A stretch of 64,000 nucleotides of DNA from Ipomoea triloba (lineage: Eukaryota > Streptophyta > Magnoliopsida > Solanales > Convolvulaceae): contig NC_044923.1 in assembly GCF_003576645.1 (NCBI RefSeq), positions 16,441,922 through 16,505,921 of the forward strand, in the 5' to 3' direction. The position numbers were made by a program, and so were the translations under genes. The notes beneath the pieces were generated by a model. The model saw only the letters and a list, made by a program, of their open reading frames with translations, was not told the origin of the DNA and made no database searches. Below, in pieces: positions 57,541 through 64,000 of the stretch (its first letter is position 1; every line of letters starts with the position of its first letter).

Positions 57541-59166
57541 ACGCGGTAAATTTGATAAATATGATTAGTTTTATTAAATTTGAATATATTTGGATAATAT
57601 TGATATTATCTAATTTGTTAACCCAACGGGGTAGCTCAAGTGGCAAGTGAGCTCTCTTTGTGGGGAGGAATTTCGGGAGAACCCGGGTTTAAATCTCACG
57701 AGTGACGATTCCCCTTGGGCCAGCTCCTGTGCTTCTCGGAGCGAACGTGGGTGGTCCACGAACCGTTAAATGGACGGAGAGAGACCTTGTAAATTTACCA
57801 AAAAAAAAATTATCTAATTTGTTGATTAGATAATATTAAAAGAGTTTGAATCTATCAAAACTTTTATCCTACTTCTATAAATAGAAGCTTTATTTTCTAT
57901 ATATGTAAACATTTTAGTAAAAATCATATAAACAGCTTTAAAGCTTATTTAGAAATTACAATAAAATGATCCTGGAAAAAGTAAACATCCTAAAAATTAT
58001 TATTCAGAGATCGCAAGATCATGTCAAATTGCCAATCATGTTGATCTAAACATCCAGTTGAAGATCAAGCCATTTGAACCCATAGACCTTTCAGAAGAGC
58101 AAATATATAAGCTCTTCTTTGAAGATTAAGTCACTTGAATTCCAGAAATCCTTCAATGGAGTGTTAAGGCATCCAAAATAAGAATCAAATGACCATCCAG
58201 AGATCTTGTACTCATACCGCATGCATTGATATTGCTTATAACAAGAAGTTTGGAGTTTAATATATAAAAACTCTCAATTTTCTTTGTTCACAAATTGGCA
58301 CGCTCAGTAGGACAACTCTTCCCCTCATCTCTTCATAGGCACATATGTTTCAACCGATATGAGGACAAACCCAATATGAAATTTAAAATGGAGGAAGCTA
58401 AATGATACTCCTTGGCACGAGTTAAAACGGCCTCATATCCTTTAAGGTTCCTTGGCATGAGAAGAAACAGCCTCATATCACTCAAGGCTCCTTGGCATGA
58501 GTTGAAACGGCCTCATATCGTTCAAGAAACTCCTTGACACAAGTTGAAATGACCTTATATCTTTAACTGTAGTGTCCAAACTTTCTTGCATTGTATACTC
58601 TCGAGTGTTAAGCAAGTCTCGAGGGGGTATTTGTTGATATTGAAAATTCGATAAATATGATTAGTTTTTATTAAATTTGAATACATTTGGATAATATTGA
58701 TATTATCTAATTTGTTAATTAGATAATATCAAAACTCTTATCCTACTGCTATAAATAGGAGCTCTATTTTCTATGTAAACATCTTACGAAAAATCATAGA
58801 AACAGCTTTAAAGCTTATTTAGAGATTACAATAAAATGATCTTGGGAAAAATAATGTAAACATCTTGAAAATATTATTAAAACTCGCAAGATCATGTCAA
58901 ATTGCCAATCATGTTAATCCAAATCTCCAGTTGAAGATCAAGCCATTTGAATCCGGAGGCCCTTCAGAAAAACAAATATATAAGCTCTTCTTTGAAGATT
59001 AAGCCACTTGAATTCCGAAGACCTTTCAATGGAGTGTTCAAGTCATCCAATTGAAGAATCAAAGGACCATCCAAAGATCTTTTACCTATACTGCATGCAT
59101 TGATATTACATGTAACCAGAAGTTTAGAGTTTAATATATAAAAACTCTCAATTTTCTTTGTTCACA
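57536..59166 (+). mobile_element. small non-coding LTR retroelement (TRIM-like), TSD ATATT
   Basis: The left LTR 57536-58292 (TGTTGACGC...GTTCACA) and right LTR 58632-59166 (TGTTGATAT...GTTCACA) share 'gataatattgatattatcta', 'aagctttatttagagatta'-type text, 'tccagttgaagatcaagcca' and 'aaaactctcaattttctttg'. The left one is longer because of a SINE. A primer-site-like TTGGCACGCTCAGTAGGAC follows the left LTR and the polypurine GAGGGGGTATT precedes the right one. The interior is only about 340 bp, with four 'ccttggcatgag'/'gcctcatatc' repeats and no ORF. The flanks are ATATT at 57531-57535 and 59167-59171. Confidence 0.85.
57620..57808 (+). mobile_element. tRNA-derived SINE in the left LTR, 15-bp TSD
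   Basis: The 189-bp insert has an A-box region GGGGTAGCTCAAGTGGCAAG, a B-box region GGGTTTAAATCTC and ends in an A-run. The flanks are a perfect 15-bp duplication ATTATCTAATTTGTT (57605-57619 and 57809-57823). It is absent from the right LTR, so it came after the LTR element. A truncated view of it appears before the N gap (about 54466-54549). Confidence 0.92.
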
Positions 59167-59628
59167 ATATTATTAATATTATATTATATTTTTTATTTTA
59201 TGCAACTACTAATTATATTTTTAAAAGTTTTATTTGAAAAATTATGTTACTATGTATAAAAAATAATAATGTTTTTTTTAGAACAAAAAATAATAATGTT
59301 TAAAATATTAATGTGGGTAAAACTATATAATAAGTAGAATTTTATGATATATTATAACATGTTTTGTAACAAAATTATAGAAGATAAGAATCAAAATCAT
59401 TGAAAGTTTGTAAAGATAAATTCAGTTTACAATTTGAAGGACTATCGTAGACTTTTTAAAATAACAAAAAAAAAAGTTCATAGAAGTTTGTGAATGACTT
59501 TTATAAAGTTCTACAAAGTTTGCAAAAGTTTAAAATGACTCTATGAAAGTCAATAAAAGTTTATTAAAATATATCATTTTAAAAGTTTTTACAAATCTAC
59601 AAAAGTCATAATTGAAAACACCCCCTTA

Positions 59629-60017
59629 ATTTTGTTTAATTTAGTCAATGTTCTTTAAAAAGTTGTACAATTAAGGAAAATAGTTAATGGTGCTAATATG
59701 ACCGTTAACTTAGTTAATGTAGCTCTACATCATCTCTACCACATCATGATAATTACATGCCAACTCATATATTATTTTATAAATATTTAAAATTAATTAT
59801 TTTAACCACTAATATATTACATTAATATGTTGAAAATAAACAATTACATATTTACATACATGCTCACATTGATATGCCCAAAATAAATAATTTTATGAAA
59901 TTTTTAATACAAATAAATTTTTCTACATATATCATTTTATAATGTTATATAATCATATTTTGCAATAAAATAACAATATGAGTATTTATTTATTTATTCA
60001 TTTATTTTACAAACAAG
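59629..60017. other. AT-rich spacer
   Basis: 'ttgtacaattaaggaaaata' and 'ggtgctaatatgaccgttaa' hint at one MULE-like end, but no partner is seen. Nothing else is recognised. Confidence 0.45.
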
Positions 60018-60320
60018 CACTAGAACAGAAATGAACATAAAAATAAGACAATTTGCATCTGAAGTTAAAATATCGGACGCGTAAAGTAACACGGTGGCTT
60101 TTTTATAATTAAAAATTCACTATTTAATTTTTTAATTTTTTTAAATGTTGGAAAATTTGCATCCGAAGTAAGTTACTTTGGACGCAGATCGTGTTACGCG
60201 CTAACAATCTACTTATGAAGTTTGATACTTCGAACGTAGATTGTTGTGAATTTTTTTTTAAATATATGGACAATCTGCTTCCAAAGTTTGGGTACTTCAG
60301 ATGCAGATTATTAGGGTTAC
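60018..60320 (+). mobile_element. CACTA-like end with hairpin subterminal repeats
   Basis: It starts CACTAGAACAGAAATGAAC. Then four units follow in which 'aatctgcttccgaagt'-type text is answered by its own complement 'acttcggacgcagatt' 5-8 bases later (about 60052-60082, 60150-60190, 60206-60246 and 60270-60310). Self-complementary units at regular spacing next to CACTA fit the family. No matching right end is found in the window. Confidence 0.6.
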
Positions 60321-60426
60321 TTTCATCACATACACCAGATCGAGAAGTCTTCCCCACACCCGCCACTCACTGCCTCCATCGTCTTTTCCAAAGCCACCAC
60401 TCCTCCGATACCATCGTCTTCCCCAC

Positions 60427-62339
60427 TGTTAGGAATATATTGTAATTGGTTTGATGAACCAAAAATGTAATATTAGACCCCCAATTTTATTTTGAGTCTA
60501 GTATAGGATTACGCCGAGTACAAGCCTAGTCGATTAAGTGGAACTTACAAAAGTATAAATTTTAATTTATACTTGTAAGTCGTTCACTTCCACTTTACAA
60601 ATTGAGAAGAATTTGGAGATTGATCAAGTCTCATGGACATCCCGGAATGTGACAACATGGTTCGAATTGCAAGAATTAATTCTTTGGAAGAATTAATTTA
60701 ATTCAAGATGAGGATGTTGCAATTAAAGGTCAAAATTGAAGTCAACCATAAATGGGTTCTCTCACAAATATTTTTAGAGGCTAACTCAGCTCATGCAAGG
60801 AATTATTTTTGGAGATGAGGATGACCTTTTAGAAGGTAAATGGCGTGGCTAAGCCCATTTGAGAGAAGATGATGGCTTGCCCTTTCTAAAGGAAAATGAG
60901 GATGAGGATGAGGATGACTTGGTCACAAATTAATAAGAGGATGACTTGCACTCATGAGTCTTTAGAAACAAAGCCAACGAAGATGCAGTCATTGTTAGGA
61001 ATAAAGCAAGACTAGTTGTAAAGGGCTATTCACAAGAAGAAGGAATTGATTTGATGAAACGTTCGCCCCAGTTGCGCGACTTGAAGCAATCCGAATTTTT
61101 CTAGCCTCTGCAGCATACAAGAATTTCACAGTCTACCAAATGGACGTGAAAAGTACATTCCTAAATGGCCTACTCGAAGAGGAAGTCTATGTTGAACAAC
61201 CACTCGGTTTCGAGTTAAAGGTGATGTTGATAAGGTCTATAAACTAAAGAAGACATTATATGGGTTAAAACAAGCACCCCGAGCTTGGTATGACACTCTA
61301 TCAATGTTCTTAATTAGTTGTGGTTTTACCAAAGGCCTTGTTGACAAAACTTTATTTAGAATTCAAGAAAATAATCATATTTTATTGGTACAAATTTATG
61401 TTGATGATATTATTTTTGGAAGTACTGATAAATTTTTGTGTGAGAAATTTCTAAGCTTATGTATAACATATTTGAAATGAGCATGATGGGGGAATTAAAT
61501 TACTTCCTTGGACTACAAGTCAAGCAATTAAAGTAAGGAATTTTTATCAACCAGGCCAAGTACACAAAAGATCTCAACCGGAAATTTGGAATGGAAGGAA
61601 GATGTTCAGTCAAAATACCAATGAGTACTACACTTAGACTGCACAAGGACGAAGAAGGCAAAGAAGTTGAACAAACGAAATACCGAGGAATAATTGGATC
61701 TCTATTATACATCACCGCGAGTAGACCCGATATATCTTACTCAGTGGGTGTATGTGCTAGATTCCAATCACAGCCAAAAGAACGTCATTTTCAAGCTACC
61801 AAGAAGATTATCCGTTATCTCAAAGGAACTATTAATGTGGGATTATGGTATCCCAAGGAAGGTAATTTTGAACTAACAGGATTTTCAGATGCAGATTTTG
61901 CAGGGTGCAAAATAGACATAAAAAGTACCTCAGGAACGTGCCAGTTCTTAGGGGGAAGATTGGTCTCTTGGTTTAGCAAGAAACAAAACTTCATTGCTAC
62001 AAGTACAACCGAAGCAGAATATATCGCAACAGGGAGTTGTTGTGTGCAAATCTTATGAATGAAGCAACAATTAAAAGATTACGGGATTAATTGCGATAAC
62101 GTTAGTATTTTCTGTGATAATACTAGTCAATTGCAATTACTCAAAATCCAGTGCTTCACTCACATACCAAACATATTGACGTGAGACATCATTTCATCCG
62201 AGGCCACATCGAAAAGAAGGATCTAAAGATCGAGTATATACCCACGGAAAGTCAAATTGTTGATATTCTCACGAAGCCTTTATGCGAATCAAGATTCATT
62301 ACTTTAAGGCATGAGATGGGTATGATCGAAATGAGCTAA
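60427..62339 (+). pseudogene. Sirevirus-like copia relic: LTR start and pol C-terminal half
   Basis: TGTTAGGAATATATTG at 60427 may be an LTR start. From about 60985 RT text appears: [17 protein letters not shown], then after a slip [14 protein letters not shown] text, [24 protein letters not shown] and QIYVDDIIFGSTDKF. Next come FEMSMMGELNYFLGLQVKQL, a TAA, SLLYITASRPDISYSVGVCA, the RNase H GFSDADFAGCKIDIKSTSG and TTEAEYIATGSCC, a TGA, then SHTKHIDVRHHFIRGHIEKK and TESQIVDILTKPLC to 62339. Gag, protease and integrase are missing. Several stops and slips make it an old relic of a lineage related to, but distinct from, the 43-57 kb element. Confidence 0.82.
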
Positions 62340-63332
62340 GTATCAAATTCTTTATCTTTTAAAGCTCATTATTAGTTTTTAATTATTTTAATTATGCATG
62401 TCTTATATTTCTATGTGATTAATTTTTGTGATTTATGTGCTTAATTTCTTAATTACGTACGTATATATGTGCTCTTGCCTCTTGCATGCAAAGTTTTCTT
62501 TATTGCTCATATGTGTAATAATTATTCGTGTGTTTTAATCATTATGCATGCTAGCTCTAATTTCTATGTATTACTATTATTAGATAGATAAAATTTGCTC
62601 TGTATTTAAAATTGTCTACTTGCCATGCATGACTCATGTGATATGGGCTTATGTGTTTTATTTTCATGCATTGAAAATTGAGTTTACTCCTTGTAGTAAA
62701 TTTCATATTTTTCTACTGATAAAAACTTACATTTCCTATGATTGGCATCTGACATATTTATTGACTTACCTATCTGATAGCATTTACTTGTTGAAAGAAT
62801 GTTTCCTAAAATGTCAGCTTTTATTCAATATGTGATTTGATGTATCCCTACCTTTTTAATGCACCGAAATTTCATTCATTTTGGACATAGTGGACAAATT
62901 CAAATCCTATCTTATTTGACCAAAGTACCCTTCTACCTTTTTAATTCAAAGCCTTAATGACAAGGGTATTTTAGACTTTGAGCATCTAATTTTTGACCTA
63001 TAAGATCTCTTGATTCCCACTCACCATTTTAAACCTAAAGTTTCAGCACCGCATGTGTACATCTACACATTAGCTATTAATTAAGCAATTATTTGTTGGA
63101 ATTCAAACAAGGATAACATCAGAAAATAAAATCGATCCAAAACATATCTTCAATTGAACTATATAATATTTGACGTTATAATTTATATAATTATATATCG
63201 ATCCAAATATTCTTAATATATTATAACAAATCCACTCCCTGCATCGCACTGATGAAAATACTAGTGCAGATAATAGAGAAAATACAACATAAGCTTGCTA
63301 GTAAGTGGTTTAGATGGATTATTATTATTAAT
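62340..63332. other. AT-rich intergenic DNA
   Basis: Follows the copia relic without an identifiable LTR. No gene is recognised up to the CER1-like exon. Confidence 0.5.
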
Positions 63333-63518
63333 TTATTTAAAACTTCGCAGCCATTCAAAGTCCAACATCATGAGGCGGAAACCATGGTGCACGGCGGCTT
63401 CCCAGACTTTGTCGGTGTCCAACATCGTCTCTCCACACTCGTGCACGTTCCATCCTTCTAAAGCGTGCAGGATTCCGGCCAACCGCGCCGCGCTCATTGC
63501 CTTCCTCGGCAGCCAATT
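63333..63518 (-). pseudogene. last exon of a CER1-like gene (rest beyond the window)
   Basis: On the minus strand an acceptor GCGCAG|AATTGG opens the frame NWLPRKAMSAARLAGILHAL, then EGWNVHECGETMLDTDKVWE and AAVHHGFRLMM, to a TAA at 63333. This is the conserved end of the CER1 WAX2 C-terminal domain (NWLPR..MS..R.AGI.HALEGW..HECG pattern). MSAARLAG replaces the more usual MSAWR.AG, and the tail DFEWLRSFK is longer than typical. Earlier exons would lie at higher coordinates beyond 64000, so the state of the gene cannot be judged. It could be an intact terminal exon; I list it as partial. Its strand is opposite to the two fragments at 1.8-8 kb. Confidence 0.8.
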
Positions 63519-63617
63519 CTGCGCGCACATATATAACATCTCGGGATTATAAGTTGAGTTCCGTCAAGTCTTGTTAATCGAATAAGGTAAAATGGGATAG
63601 GAAGAGTATACATTATA

Positions 63618-64000
63618 CTCCCTCTGTTCCATTTTAACTGCCATACTTACTATTCATGGGTCAAACCAACTCTTTCTTCTCATTTTTTAGTATTTTTTTA
63701 ATTATTTTTAAATTTGATTTTTTTTGTGTTTAAAATAATACGTTTAGTATAGTTCTTTTTTTTTTTTTTTGAATACTACTAACTCGGTTACAATGCAGTA
63801 TCTGTTCATAAACTACTTTCTCAACCTACTGGAGCACAAAGAGTCAGCATCGCCTCCACTGAGGCGAGGACCTGCCCCCTTCAACATGGGGTGCAACCAA
63901 ATGCCACTATTGGATGCCACTAGACCACAAGGTCATTGACACGTTATTTAGTATAGTTCTTAAATATATAAATTTTGTATATTAATACTAAACTTAATAT
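63618..64000 (+). mobile_element. Stowaway-like MITE end, interrupted by a SINE
   Basis: TA followed by CTCCCTCTGTTCCATTTTAA is the familiar Stowaway/mariner-type terminus with its TA target. The other end is not reached before the window stops. Confidence 0.55.
63758..63946 (-). mobile_element. tRNA-derived SINE with poly-A and 15-bp TSD
   Basis: Minus strand: it begins GTGTCAATGACCTTGTGG (near 63943), shares the body 'ctcagtggaggcgatgctga' and 'gttgagaaagtagtttatga' with the SINE at 2181-2345, and ends in an A-run (T-run 63758-63770 on +). The flanks are a perfect 15-bp duplication TTTAGTATAGTTCTT (63743-63757 and 63947-63961). Confidence 0.93.

Larger units (their letters stand above)
54575..57700. 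repeat. copy B of the ~3.1-kb duplication
   Basis: Matches copy A (51451-54549) end to end with scattered single-base differences. Beyond 57700 copy B continues into the rest of the SINE and TRIM-like element, while copy A stops at the gap. Copy B is thus the start of the right-hand contig and gives the better sequence. Confidence 0.93.
42576..59625. mobile_element. PIF/Harbinger-like (Tourist-type) element, split by nested insertions
   Basis: The left end reads GGGGTGTATTCAATCGTGAT; the right end in complement reads GGGGGTGTTTTCAATTATGAC. Each is preceded by TTA in its own flank (42573-42575 and 59626-59628), the TTA duplication typical of Harbinger elements. Subterminal parts on both sides share 'aaagtctttaaaagtcat'-like phrases. 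Without the Sirevirus-like element (43017-57311) and the TRIM-like element (57536-59166), about 1.1 kb remains, with no transposase. The call depends on pairing two ends 17 kb apart. Confidence 0.6.

Noticed and set aside
60000..60400. A CRISPR-like array suggested by regular repeats with spacers
   Set aside because: The units are palindromic, imperfect and next to a CACTA-like end in a plant genome, so a transposon subterminal array explains them.
60320..60445. Possible captured coding sequence ('cgagaagtcttccccacacc...')
   Set aside because: It is short and Pro/His/Ser-rich with no recognisable family or splice sites; too weak to list as a gene piece.

Overview
This is eukaryotic nuclear DNA from a flowering plant. 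It has intron-containing genes with canonical splice sites, a Sirevirus-type Ty1/copia element, tRNA-derived SINEs, MULE-type MITEs, CACTA elements and wax-biosynthesis (CER1) gene pieces. A eudicot is most likely. Repeats built on ATGGTCCAC remind me of Convolvulaceae (Ipomoea) DNA, but that is memory, not proof. Most of the window is transposable-element DNA; only two genes look intact.

Layout. 1-8.5 kb: remnant of a transposon-associated gene, then two broken CER1-like wax genes on the + strand (exons matching the middle of CER1 at 1814-3226, the first three exons at 6825-8067), with two MULE-type MITEs that each have perfect 9-bp target duplications. 8.5-13.8 kb: AT-rich intergenic DNA with small element remnants. 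13.8-17.3 kb: an apparently intact M-gamma (AGL80-like) type I MADS-box gene and a second copy of only its 3' end. 17.5-30.5 kb: an LTR-like sequence split by an 11.86-kb CACTA element (18336-30194, TSD AAA). The CACTA carries a captured, broken bromodomain gene of the GTE1/GTE6 type and is itself invaded by a 7.4-kb copia element (22224-29592, TSD TTGGT). 31.9-34.8 kb: a GC-rich, non-coding LTR-like element with an internal duplication of about 0.5 kb. 35.0-36.0 kb: a Pack-MULE (250-bp TIRs) carrying a piece of a secreted Cys-rich protein gene. 36.5-41.8 kb: a complete 19-exon SAMHD1-like dNTPase gene (VEN4-like, 472 aa), the best intact gene here. 42.6-59.6 kb: a Harbinger-like element (TSD TTA) broken by a Sirevirus-like element on the minus strand (TSD ATATT) and by a small LTR element with TRIM architecture (TSD ATATT), which has a SINE in one LTR. 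60-64 kb: a CACTA-like end with hairpin repeats, a copia pol relic, the last exon of another CER1-like gene on the minus strand, and a Stowaway-like end with a SINE inserted.

Assembly caution. Every N lies inside or between direct copies of the same sequence: 6345 (31-bp copies), 34426 (about 58 bp), 36168 (inside poly-A), 47936 (1259-bp identical copies) and the 25-N gap 54550-54574 (about 3.1-kb near-identical copies). These look like contig ends that overlap but were never merged. The Sirevirus-like element is therefore probably single in the genome and about 4.4 kb shorter than drawn.

How the parts relate. The cellular genes do not form a pathway. VEN4-like controls dNTP pools, the MADS gene would act in transcription, and CER1 pieces at both ends suggest a decayed or rearranged cluster of alkane-forming wax genes. 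The dominant story is transposon nesting and capture of host gene fragments.
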